Below, piece after piece: positions 18,325 through 29,714 of a stretch of DNA of 64,000 nucleotides; the stretch's first letter is position 1, and each line of letters opens with the position of its first letter. The stretch comes from Toxorhynchites rutilus septentrionalis. Taxonomy: Eukaryota; Arthropoda; Insecta; Diptera; Culicidae. The notes under the pieces are model-generated. The model was not told the DNA's origin, made no database searches, and saw nothing but the letters and a program-made list of their open reading frames with translations. The stretch lies in contig NC_073746.1 of the NCBI RefSeq assembly GCF_029784135.1, positions 69,999,542-70,063,541 of the forward strand, in the 5' to 3' direction. A program made the position numbers and the translations under genes.

Positions 18325-21300
18325 TTCAAATAGAGAGGTCGGAGATATCACTGTTTTACAGTGGAATTGTCGTAGTCTTATCCCTAAATTGGATGCATTC
18401 AAATTTTTAATTCATAAGTTTAATTGTGATGTTTTTGCTCTGTCCGAAACTTGGCTTTCTTCGCGAGATGATCTCTCTTTCCACGATTTTAATATTATAC
18501 GCTTGGACCGTGATGACAGATACGGAGGGGTGCTATTGGGGATCAATAAGTGCCACTCATTTTTTCGAATTGACCTTCCACCTATTGGAGGGATCGAAGC
18601 TGTTGCTTGTCATGCAAACATTAAAGGCAAAGACCTCTGTATTGTCAGCTTGTATTGGCCTCCGAGAGCTGCGGTTAGCCGCAAACAACTTGATGACATG
18701 TGCTCACTCCTTCCTGAGCCACGATTGATCTTGGAAGACTTCAACTCTCACGGAACTGCCTGGGGGGAACAGTACGACGACAATCGTTCATCGTTGATCT
18801 ATGACCTTTGTAACAGCTTCAATATGACCGTTTTGAATACTGGGGAAACAACACGTGTACCTAAACCTCCTGCTAACCCAAGTGCTCTTGACCTCTCGCT
18901 TTGCTCGAATTCACTATCGTTAGATTGCAAGTGGAATGTAATCCAGGACCCCAACGGTAGTGATCATTTGCCAATCAAAACTTCCATCACCACTGGGTCG
19001 AGTTCTTCTGAATCTATAAACATGGCATATGACCTCACAAGACACATTGACTGGAAAAAATATGCGGACGCGATTACTCTAGCCATCAATTGGTTTACCT
19101 CCATTGGAGGAGTATAACTTCCTTTCTCGTTTGATATATGACAGCGCGGTTCGCGCTCAAACGAAACCCATCCCAGGTTCCACTATTCGTCGAAGGCCTC
19201 CCAATCCATGGTGGGATAGCCAATGTTCCAAGCTTTATCAGGATAAATCAAATGCATTTAAAGCTTTTCGAAAACGTGGAACCCCTGAAAATTTTCAAAC
19301 GTATTTAGCCCTTGAGAATCAGTTCAAAAATTTGATCAAAGGGAAAAAACGTGCTAATTGGCGAAATTTCGTGGGAGGTTTGTCACGAGAAACGTCAATG
19401 AAAAAATTATGGAAAGTGGCTCGAAACATGAGAAATCGCTCTTCAACGAATGAAAGCGAGGAATATTCACATCGATGGATTTTGAATTTTGCACGGAAGG
19501 TTTGTCCCGATTCCGTTCCCGTACAAAAAATTGTTCGAGATATTTCACAAGATAGGTGCGATCTTGATTCCGAGTTTTCGATGGTAGAATTCTCTCTTGC
19601 TCTCCTTTCATGTAACAATTCTGCTCCGGGATCGGATAGAATTAAGTTCAACTTGCTGAAAAACCTCCCTGATGTGGCGAAACATCGCTTGTTGAATTTA
19701 TTCAATCGGTTCCTGGAGCATAATATTGTTCCAGATGATTGGAGACAAGTACGAGTTATAGCTATTCAAAAACCCGGAAAACCCGCGTCCGACTTCAATT
19801 CGTACCGCCCAATAGCAATGCTGTCTTGTATACGGAAATTGTTGGAGAAAATGATCTTGTTTCGCCTTGATCGATGGGTTGAAACGAATGGCCTACTCTC
19901 AGATACACAATATGGGTTCCGCAGGGGCAAGGGGACGAATGATTGTCTTGCGTTGCTTTCTTCAGAAATTCAAATGGCTTACGCCGAAAAAAAACAAATG
20001 GCTTCAGTATTCTTGGACATAAAGGGGGCCTTTGATTCAGTTTCAATAGAGGTTTTGTCAGACAAATTACACTCTCGGGGTCTGCCGCCTCTATTGAATA
20101 ATATGTTATATAACTTGCTTTGTGAGAAACATTTGAACTTTTCTCACGGAGATTCGGCAGTAAGTCGGGTCTCTTACATGGGCCTCCCCCAGGGCTCATG
20201 TTTAAGCCCCCTTTTGTACAACTTCTATGTAAGCGACATCGACAATTGCCTTACACAAAATTGCAGCCTAAGACAACTTGCAGATGATGGAGTGGTGTCT
20301 GTCGTAGGATCTAACGAATCCGACCTGCAAGGACCCTTACAAGATACTTTGAACAATTTTTCAACCTGGGCCATTGGGCTAGGGATCGAATTCTCCACGG
20401 AGAAAACAGAGATGGTGGTTTTTTCTAGGAAGCATAGACCAGCAAAACCAAAGCTTCAACTTTTGAGTAAACCGATCACTCATGCTATGTCATTCAAGTA
20501 TCTTGGGGTCTGGTTCGACTCCAAATGTACTTGGGGGGCCCATATTAGGTAGCTGAGTAAAAAAGCCAACAAAGAATAAACTTTCTCCGTACAATTACCG
20601 GCACCTGGTGGGGAGCCCATCCCGAAGATCTTATAATGTTGTATCGAACAACTATTCTCTCAGTGATGGAGTATGGCAGTTTCTGTTTTCAATTAGCTGC
20701 CAAAACACACCTCATTAAACTCGAGCGAATTCAGTATCTTTGTCTCCGTATCGCGTTGGGATGTATGCCCTCAACGCATACCATGAGTCTCGAGGTTTTG
20801 GCAGGCCTACTCCCACTAAAAGATCGCTTCAATTTATTATCTCTTCGGTTCCTCATCCGGTGTAAGGTTATGAACCCATTGGTGATCGGAAATTTTGAGC
20901 AGCTAAATTTTCACCTCGGATTCATGAGTTCATATCATGAATTCATCTCCATGCAGGTTGATCCTTCTTCGTATATTCCCAACCGTGTTTGTTTCCCTGA
21001 CTACATCAATTCCTCTGTGCATTTTGATCTGTCCATGAAGCAAGATATCCATGGATATTCAGATTACCAACGATCGAGGATCGCTCCAACGATCTTCGAT
21101 GAAAAGTATGGGGGTATCAATTGTGATAATATGTACTTTACTGATGGGTCCACTATAAACGAGTCCACAGGATTTGGAGTGTTCAACGAATTTTTTAGCA
21201 CCTCACACAGTCTTCAGAATCCTTGCTCAGTGTATATTGCTGAATTGGCAGCAATTCATTGGGCGCTGGACAGCGTCGCCTCACGACCTGTTGAACACTA

Positions 21301-21982
21301 TTACATTGTAACGGATAGTCTTAGCTCTGTCGAAGCTATCCGTTCAGTGAGGCCGGAAAAGCACTCGCCGTACTTCCTTGAGAGAATACGAGAAATTTTG
21401 AGTGCTTTATCCAGACGCTGTTATGTCATTACCTTTGTCTGGGTCCCTTCACATTGCTCAATTTCGGGTAATGAGAGGGCTGACTCATTAGCAAAGGTAG
21501 GTGCGATTGAGGGCGATATTTATCAGCGTCAAATCGCCTTCAATGAATTTTATTCTTTAGTCCGTAAAAATACCATCGCTAATTGGCAACGCAAATGGAA
21601 TGAAGATGAATTAGGCCGGTGGTTTCACTCAATTTCCCCTAAGGTTAGCCTCAAACCGTGGTTCAAAAGTCTGGACTTGAGTCGGGACTTTATTCGCACC
21701 TTCTCCCGACTCATGTCCAATCACTGTTCGTTAGATGCGCTACTCTTTCGTTTCAATCTTGCCTGTAGCAATCTCTGTGTTTGTGGCCAAGGTTACCACG
21801 ACATCGAGCACGTTGTTTGGTCGTGCGAGGTGTATCTTGTTGCCAGATCGAATTTAGAAAACTCCCTCCAGACCCGAGGTAGACAGCCCAATGTACCGGT
21901 GAGAGATGTGTTGGCTCGGTTAGACCTTGATTACATGTCCCTAATATATGTTTTCCTTAAAACTATCGATCTTCGTGTGTGA
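18314..21982 (+). pseudogene. I-element ORF2: AP-endonuclease, reverse transcriptase, RNase H, with three lesions
   Basis: Domains in order: endonuclease (VLQWNCRSLIPKLD, ALSETWLSS, LILEDFNSHGTAWG, GSDHLPIKTS), reverse transcriptase (GSDRIKFNLL, FNSYRPIAMLSC, FLDIKGAFDSV, GLPQGSCLSPLLYNFYV, catalytic LADDGVVSV), RNase H (YFTDGSTINESTGFG, AELAAIHWAL, IVTDSLSSVEAIRS, WVPSHCSISGNERADSLAK) and a C-terminal Cys/His motif (CVCGQGYHDIEHVVWSC). Lesions: a frameshift near 19087-19100 in the linker (frame passes to GLPPLEEYNFLS), an in-frame TAG at 20551-20553 where Tyr is expected, and a one-base loss near 20565. The usual GDFN of the endonuclease reads EDFN. Its encoded protein would be non-functional. 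Confidence 0.92.
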
Positions 21983-22579
21983 TTGTCCGTACACCCTTAT
22001 CCTCTCCTTTTTTTTCCTTCGCAAGCGACTGTTTCCCTTCTGACTAACTATAGAATAAGCTGAAATGTATATACATAATAGATATAATAATAGATTTAAG
22101 AATTGAGTATGATGAGCGTGAGTGTGAATGCGAGTGTGAACATTGTACAATATCCTTATATCCCCTCCTTTTCCAAAAGAAACTATGTCACCCTTCTAAT
22201 CTCGAGTCGACCGCGAGTAATCGGTTTCCTACTTTATTAACCCTAGATTTAAGTAAACATGTTGATGTATACTAATAAAAGTATAGCTAAGAGTTCGGCT
22301 CCTTTAAACCTATGTAACTGAGCCTGTAAAAATAAATGACTTAAATAAAAAAAAGAAAAACACTTACAAATATTATGAACATCATGCTTGCACACCATTT
22401 GTATCACATTTATATAAATCATGTTATTAATGCATCTCGATGACCTCAATTCTGATCACGGTTTGTCCGATGCACTGATGTTAGTTTGTCCGCATGATTA
22501 CTATGGAAACCGCTTGGCGCGCTGCATTTTGTTTATGGTGTTCCTCGTGCGTAGCAGAAATAAAGTTTCTCTGTGTCAA

Positions 22580-22859
22580 ATGCTTCTTCTTGGATGACAC
22601 CTACGTTCCCAGCGGAACTTTTGCCTTCTCAGCTTAGGTACTACTTGCGTTATTTTTATTAGTAGTACTTTGTTGAGATTTCTATGTCTGATAACACGTC
22701 TTGAATGTATTCTGAAGTGGCAAGCTCTGGGATACGCGTGACCATAGTACAAATCGGAAGAAATTTATTTGACGAAAAATTCCCCCGACCCGAACGGGAA
22801 TCGAACCCGAACCCCCGGCGTGATAATGTGGAACGCTAATCACTCGGCCACGGGAGCAC
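22580..22859 (-). mobile_element. tRNA-derived SINE (Feilai-like)
   Basis: On the minus strand the head from 22859 reads like a tRNA gene: GTGCTCCCGTGGCCGAGTGA (box A TGGCCGAGTGATTAG) and GGGTTCGATTCCCG (box B), the two RNA polymerase III internal promoter boxes. The acceptor stem does not close and a tRNA-unrelated body follows, shared with 6650-6890. This fits the Aedes tRNA-related SINE type; the name Feilai is a suggestion only. The 3' boundary is approximate. Confidence 0.8.
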
Positions 22860-23347
22860 TATCATATGTTGTTCACCCTTAAAAATGCTCCATAAAAGGC
22901 AATATTCTGAAGAAAGTCTGAATTATGAATGGATCAATAAGATCCAAGCAATGAAAAATGCAACATCTGCTTGAAAATTCTAATCTTTTCATTCAAAAAT
23001 AGAGATTTCTAAAACCGGACAAACCATGATCAGAAGTGAATGACCCATGATAATACCTCTGCTTGAAGTAAATCGTTAACAAACATAAAAAAATGAGTCT
23101 CGTCTTGATAATATGTGATTTTCAAGAAGCGAAATCGATCTGCATTTATCATCTGCTTGTAAACATTTTAAATTGGATAAACCAACATCATTTACCATAC
23201 TATATGAATTTTACGGTTCCATTTCGTTAAGAATAAAAACGCAGTTCATGGCTGAAAATATTAGTTGTGTTCGTGGTCCTGATAAAAGTTTGGAACATGA
23301 GGAACATGAGAAATATCGGTATTTTTAGCAGCAGAAATCTCAGGTTT

Positions 23348-23690
23348 ATACAGGTCGGACTCGATTATCCGGGATTTGATTATCCGGAATTTTAGACTCG
23401 ATTATTCGGAGTATTTTTTTTTTTTTGATTTTCGGAAATTTTGAATACTTTGTATAATAATTCCATATTGAATAGCTAATATGGGTATCAAATGAAAGGG
23501 CTTGACTAGTAGAACACAGTTATTTATTAAAATTGTAAACCCAAAATGGCCGCCATCACAAGATATATATATTTTTTTCACAGCCCCATCAATATGGGTA
23601 TTAAATGAAAGGGCTTGACTGGTAGAACACAGTAGATCATGAAAAATCCAAATCCAAGATGACCGCAGTTCCCAAATAAACAATTACTTT
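23348..23690 (+). repeat. second copy of the cggactcgattatccgg repeat family
   Basis: It starts caggtcggactcgattatcc and carries two of the 120-130 bp units (atgggtatcaaatgaaaggg, gactagtagaacacagtt) seen at 3388-4270. It is cut off at about 23690 by the foldback that follows. Confidence 0.65.
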
Positions 23691-23695
23691 TCAAT

Positions 23696-24692
23696 GGTTC
23701 CATTCAGCTTGCCCTGTTTGTATGTATGTTTGAGTGTTTTGTAGGGTTATCCCACATTAATAAAAAAATGACCCCGTTCCTGTTGAATGGTTGATCTGAA
23801 ATTTGGAACATACATTTAATTCTACTGTCATTATAAAACTGCGTATTCCATGATCTTGAGAAATTCAATTTGGCCGCCGCAAAAAAATGGCTGAATGGCT
23901 TGATTTGGAGAATACACTACATTATGAACAACATAAATTCGAAAAGGTCGCCGTCATAAAATGTATGTATTTTTTGCAATCCCCTCAATATTGGTATCAA
24001 ATAAAATGATTTGACTAATAGAATACAGTATATCATCAAAATATTCCGAAGAAAGTTAGGTAAGAAATAAAAAAAAATAAATTTATAATTAGTTTTAATG
24101 TAGAGAAGTATACTAACCATACAGATAATTTACTAAAAACTAGAAAAGTTAAACTAGTTAAACGGTTGAATGTACTAAAAGCTAGAAAATAGTTAGACAA
24201 AAAGCAGTTAGTAGTTATCACATCCTTTCCTTCATTAATCTAGGGCAATGATGAGACTAAAGTTAAATCGTGGGGTATATGTTGAAACAACTGACTGAGG
24301 ATAATGGAAATCCAACGTTTATTTCGTACCTAATTTTCTTCGGAATATTTTCATGATGTACTATTAGTCAAATCATTTCATTTGATACCGATATTGAGGG
24401 GATTGCAAAAAATACATAGTCGACCATTTTGTGGCGGCGACCTTTTTGAATATATGTTGTTTATTTAGTTTCGTGTTCTCCAAGTCAAATCATTCGGCCA
24501 TTTTTACGAAGGCCAAATTGAATTTTTCAAGATCATGGAATACGCAGCTTTATAATGACAGTTGAATTAAATTTATGTTCCGAATTTCAAATCAATCAGT
24601 CAACAGGAACGGGATAAATTTTCTATTAATGTGGGGCAATCCTACAAACATTCAAACATACATAGAATCAGGTCAAACTGAATGAAACTATT
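23696..24692. mobile_element. foldback element with about 370-bp arms
   Basis: The arms 23696-24070 and 24326-24692 are inverted copies (gtatgtatgtttgagtgttt, ttataaaactgcgtattcca, tattccgaagaaa against their reverse complements), separated by about 255 bp of unrelated AT-rich sequence. It interrupts the repeat at 23348-23690. It has no coding capacity. Its ends resemble the right end of 3388-4270 (caaacatacaaactggtcaa), so the two belong to one family. Confidence 0.75.
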
Positions 24693-24765
24693 TAAAGAGT
24701 AATTAGTTGTTCGAGGACTGCGGCAATCTTTCTATTTCTTTTTTTTTTCTATATCTTGAAATAAC

Positions 24766-26101
24766 CGACATAGCGCCTTTTTTCTAAGTTACGTTAGGGT
24801 CACCATGAAAAAACTGTTTTTTTCTCTCTAACTTTTATATTTCAAATTCTACATACAAACTAGTCTCGGAAGACTTTTAGAGCTTACTAATACAAATATT
24901 TTGCGATGCAGAACTTGTCAATATCTCAACTTCACTCAAAGTTATCGATATTTCTTCCCAAAAAATACGCTCTCTTCAATTGTTTGTCAATCTTCTTGGG
25001 GCAAACATAAACTAAGTTTATTGACGGCATTTGAAAGAACATATTTCAATCTACATGATGTGTGATTTTCAACACTATGTTATTTTTTTGTGTTTGAGTA
25101 AATTAAAATTGAAATCATGAGTTTTTGGGTAAAAAAATCAATAACCTTAAGTAGGATTAAGATATTGACAAGTTCTGGAATAATTGAAAATGTTGAAATT
25201 GATAAGCTCTAAAAGTCGTACGAAGACAGTTTTGTTGTAGAATTTGAAATATAAAAATTAAAGCAAAAAACCCGTTTTTCATTGTCACTCTAATGCAACT
25301 TAGAAAAAAGTGCTAAATTGATTATATTAAAAGATAAAAATGCTTTGTTCTACAAAGTTGTTTGAAATGATTGGTGATACAGCATTGTTGAACTTTGTTT
25401 ATCTCTATCTATAAAGATAAGAAAGTAAGATTTTTTATTTCATCGACAATTTTGGTCACCCTATTTTTGATAACATAAAAATGAGCGCTCTATCATATGT
25501 AACAACTTTGTTGAAGACAGTTTTTGTCTAAAGAACAAATATCTCGCACAAAGTTGTTTTGGCGCTTTCTATCTTAGTTGCATTAGGGTAACCATGAAAA
25601 AACGGTTTTTGTTGCTTTAACTTTTATATTTCAAATTCAACATCAAAACTGTCTTCATACGACATTGTCAATACCAACATTTTGCGATGCAGAGCTTGTC
25701 AATATCTTAATCCTACTTAAAGTTATTGGTGTTTTTTTCCCAAAAATTCATGATTTCAATTTTAATTTACTCAAACACAAAAAATAACGTTTTAAGTTTT
25801 GAAAATTATATAGAGTGGAATTGGTTCTTTCAAATTCCGTCAACAAACATTTTTTTATGTTTGCCCCAGAAAGAATGACAAACAAATGAAAAGAGCTTGT
25901 TTTTTGGGAAAAAATATCAATAACTTTGAGTGAAGTTGAGGTATTGACAAGTTCCGCATCGCAAAATGTTTATATTAGTAAGTTCTGAAAGTCCTCCGTA
26001 GACAGTTTGTATGTAGAATTTGACATATAAAAGTAAGAGCAAAAAAAACAGTTTTTTTCATGGTGACCCTAACATATCTTAGAAAAAAAGGCGCTATATC
26101 G
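24766..26101. mobile_element. 1.34-kb double foldback element
   Basis: The ends are cgacatagcgccttttttct and ggcgctatatcg. The left part (24766-25330) matches the reverse complement of the right part (25545-26101) throughout, including gttagggtcaccatgaaaaaa, ttttgcgatgcagaacttgt and tcaaacacaaaa. Each arm is itself palindromic: the gtcaccatgaaaaaac...tatatttcaaattctac block returns inverted at the inner end of the arm (25245-25312). About 220 bp in the middle are unique. No open frame is present. Confidence 0.75.
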
Positions 26102-28895
26102 ATTATCCAATTCACCTTTAGGTACTGTGCATGTATTCGAGATCGATCAAGCTAGTTAGCAAGTCAACTGGGTTGGGCTTTGCTTTCAATCTTCGTTACA
26201 GATGAAATCATCGATCGGCATTCCACGAGAGACCGTATCGTGCATATGCAAAACTCTGCACTATGCACATCCGAGACTGCATTCGAGACAGGAATTTCGC
26301 ATATGCTTGGTGGCTATCGGATCCAGTGCAAGCATGCCGCAGGATTCGACTCGAAATACGATGTCGATATGTCTACATCAATGGACACCTTCAAACGCCG
26401 GTGTAGATGTGCTTTTAAGACAGCTCCTATCGGGCGATAGATAGTTCAAAAACTCGTAAAAACGTAAAAACTTGCTTCATACGGTGATATAGATGCGTCG
26501 GAAAATGTGTGAAGTTCCCCACTTGCCTCTGGGAGAAATGCGTTATCTCTGTCGACTCTGTAAACTGTGACCTTCGGTAGCTCGTGCAGGAACTGACCGG
26601 CCCATCCCATTTTTTAAAATTAAAAACCCCGATTTCCGGTGATTTTTCGGTTTTTAAAAAACTTCAATTTTAACGTCTACGACACTAGAAAATTAACTGC
26701 AATTGAGCTATTTTTTTGCATTGGGTTTATCGTGTAAATCAACATTTCGCACAACGTTACATATGAAAAATCTAGATGATCATTTTCATTGGCACCCTGA
26801 ACCATACTTTTTGCTTCGTATTCCAAAAAAACCAGAGTCCCAGAGTGTTGATTTTTAACATTTTTTTTTCGAAATGACAGTAGATCATGCGCTTTTAGAC
26901 ATTTCGCATCAAATTTTTTTTGGAAAACGCCATTTTCATCATTTGGGTGATTTTTTGATTTTCAAAAACAAACTCACTTGGCCGCTTTGCGCCACTCTCC
27001 CTTAAGTCCGATGGAGCTGAAATTTTACATAGGGTGTTTTTTTTTCGAGGTGGTAAACATTTTCTATGGGGTAACTTTTTGAAAGTCGAGATGACCATTT
27101 TCATTGGCACCCCAATACACACACACTCCACACCGAAAAACTCACGAGAACGAAAGTTACGAATGGTTCATTTCGAGAGTACGCATAGCATTTTATTGTT
27201 TGGTACAGTTTACGATGAAGTGTTCCTCTAATTTACTTCGAACTTTAATCGATCGACTAATAAAACAGCTGAACGTATCAATATGAAACGCTCACAGGAG
27301 TTTAGAAGATACACTGGGCTAAACATTTACCTGCTAGCATTAAAACTTACTGTAAAAAAATCAAATAATAATAAATAAAATCACGAACATGTTAAAGTAT
27401 CCCCGTTTCTAATATAAATCAATGATATCGAGAGTTATTCGCTATGTCGAAACCCCAAGTTCCACTGTCTCTCTGAGTAATCCTTTCGATCGATAATTGA
27501 ATTTGGCAGCGGTCATGTCAGAAGTAACGGAATACTTAATCTTTCCTCTAGCGCTGTTCCGATATAGCAGACGACGAATAAAATACATTAGTGAAATTCG
27601 AATCCAGCAGTGACCAATCCCATTCGACTCGAAAATGCACATTTTTCACCCAGACCGTAGCCGGAAGGAGGAAAACGACGGACGGCGTGGCACGGTTTGT
27701 AACGTGACGTTCCGTTTAAAATCTAGCTACCAACTGTTCCTGACAGTTTCACCGGATAGGGAAATAAAAGTTGATGGATTCGGACAAATGAAACCACAAT
27801 TTAATTTAGAATACGTTCAACGAATTCTGTTTGGGAATTTGATATGTGGTCGGAATGGCGAAAAAAAGCTTCTCTCAATGTTGCTGGAGTATATTCAATT
27901 AACCTTTCATTTTGTTGTATGAAAATAGATTAAAACGATTTAAAAAGAGGTTACTTTATTTTTCGAATGTTCTCTCGTATTTTTGAAGTCTGCTACTTAT
28001 TTTCCAATAGCTCTTCAATTCAAATGTGAAAACAACGTTCAAAATACATCTCATTTTGCCAGAATATACATAAAACCTAGTGCAAATTTTAATTGTATTA
28101 TCGCGTACAGCGCACTGATTTTGGCAATCGTTCTGTCTGTCTGAAGGCTTCCGCAGGTGTAATAAAATTGATAGCAGTTGCCCCCGTATAACATCCAGCT
28201 CAAATCTCCTCCCGCCGCACGAGACCCGTGGAACACCACACGGTAACTTCTACCGTTTCACGTTCCGTGGATCCAACACAGCAACGGAGACACCGGGCGT
28301 AATCTCGTTTAATGATCCCACGTCGCCATAAATAACGTTGAAACTACTGAAACCCACCCAGGTAGGCAGCACAACCCCGACAGTATCCACATCCGGTGGA
28401 TTCATCGAAAATGTAAACAGCACTATAAATGGAAAATATTATTCCACCCTCTAGGAAGGTCTGTCTCGCCACTCTCTCTGCTGCGCTGCGCTACACCAAG
28501 CGGAAGCAAGACTCTGCCCTCTGCCCGGCTGGAAGAGGTGATTAAAGTGATTATAATAAAATGATTTCGAATCGCTTTTCATCTATCCCAACCGGGCCGG
28601 GCCGAACCGAAGACGTTTGGCCTCGTTTACCTATGTGAATGCCTTCTCCCACGGTTGATGAATTTTTCATACTGATCCATTTGCCTAATCGTTGTCTCGG
28701 TGTCGTTACGGAATCTACATGGGATTGGAAGGTTACCCCTAAACGTTGCATATTTTGTGACTAATCACCACTTGTCATAGTCTTCCGTGGAGACTCTTGT
28801 TGTTGGCAAGGGGGAGAACATGCGCGAGGGATGAAGATAATTGATTTTTGGTGATTTTGACGGCGGTCCCTATGTGCCAGTTGACTTATGAACTA
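26102..28895. other. no recognised gene or element
   Basis: This is AT-rich sequence with GC-richer patches at 26200-26450 and 28140-28520. 26590-27110 carries dispersed-repeat style text (cattttcattggcacccc occurs twice, about 26797 and 27101). Minus-strand inspection shows no receptor exon. The frames at 27635-27922 and 26180-26440 resemble no protein I know. Confidence 0.4.
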
Positions 28896-29085
28896 AAGGC
28901 TGATTTAGACGATGCCAGTCAGCGCTCTAGTTGAAGTATCCAGTGAACAGAGAACAGACACTCTGTTCAAGTTACTTCTACCAGTATCGAACAAGTAATT
29001 GGCCTCTAACTTGAACAGAGTGTCTGTTCTCTATTCACTGGATACTTCAACTAGAGCGCTGACTGGCATCGTCTAAATCAGCCTT
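28896..29085. mobile_element. hairpin MITE with about 78-bp arms
   Basis: It starts aaggctgatttagacgatgc and ends with the exact inverse gcatcgtctaaatcagcctt. The arms run through gttgaagtatccagtga and cagagaacagacactctgtt almost perfectly, leaving a loop of about 34 bp (acttctaccagtatcg...). The near-identity of the arms points to a recent copy. It lies 92 bp upstream of the tRNA-Leu gene. Confidence 0.85.
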
Positions 29086-29177
29086 AACATACTCATTTCG
29101 GTGGGTGAGTGCGTAAAGAAGCGTGAAGAATATTTCTGTCCATTGCTCTCATCATTATCGCGAATCGTAGAGCAAAA

Positions 29178-29257
29178 GGCAGCGTGGCCGAGCGGTCTAA
29201 GGCGCTGGTTTTAGGCACCAGTCAGAAATGGCGTGGGTTCGAATCCCACCGCTGTCA
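29178..29257 (+). tRNA. tRNA-Leu (anticodon UAG)
   Basis: The acceptor arms GGCAGCG and CGCTGTC pair with one G-T wobble, discriminator A. Box A is TGGCCGAGCGGTCTAAGG and box B GGTTCGAATCC. The anticodon arm CTGGT-TTTAGGC-ACCAG gives anticodon TAG (reads CUA). The variable arm (TCAGAAATGGC) is shorter and pairs less well than is usual for leucine tRNAs, so the total is 80 nt. A TTTT terminator follows at about 29268. There is no intron and no encoded CCA. It is probably functional; a SINE-like body is absent. Confidence 0.9.
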
Positions 29258-29714
29258 AATGTTATATTTTATTTTACTAAGGTGTAACCAGACAATAAGT
29301 TCTAGAAGTTATCCACATTTTGCAAACTAAAGGTTGAAACAGAATGCCGCGTTGTGCGTTGTTTCTCATCAGCTGTCATTAGAGATGTGCCATCCGCTCA
29401 TGAGCTGTTCCGAAGAATCGATTCTTTGAAGTGAGTTGACACGGAACAGCTCGCAAAAATAAACAAACAGCTCTTCAGCTCACTTTGATAATGATGCAGG
29501 AGGGAAAAGAGCTGTAGAATTGCAGAGAGTGTGTAAGCTGTAACACTGAAATAAACTGAGCGCCTCTCGCTCTTCGTGTTATGACCAAGGTGCCTAGAAG
29601 TATATCCTGAGGTCAAAGGTATTGGAAAAAATTCTTAAAAATCAAATTCATGAGTACATAAACTCTTCTATTTACTCAGTGAATTTCAATCTGGTTTCCG
29701 ATCAGGCCGTAGTA

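Larger units (their letters stand above)
16520..22359 (+). mobile_element. I-clade non-LTR retrotransposon, near full length
   Basis: The element is 5840 bp with a short 5' UTR, ORF1, ORF2 (endonuclease, reverse transcriptase, RNase H) and a 3' end tgacttaaataaaaaaaag. It is flanked by the 10-bp direct repeat acacttacaa (16510-16519 and 22360-22369), which I take as the target-site duplication. RNase H inside ORF2 together with CCHC knuckles in ORF1 places it in the I clade (mosquito I elements). ORF1 is open; ORF2 has three visible lesions. Confidence 0.88.

Noticed and set aside
22780..22860. A second tRNA gene on the minus strand
   Set aside because: Boxes A and B are present but the acceptor stem does not pair and a SINE body follows that is shared with 6650-6890.
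27635..27922. 95-aa plus-strand frame starting MHIFHPDRSRKEEND
   Set aside because: Normal-looking composition but no motif, no splice context and no repeat copy; most likely chance.
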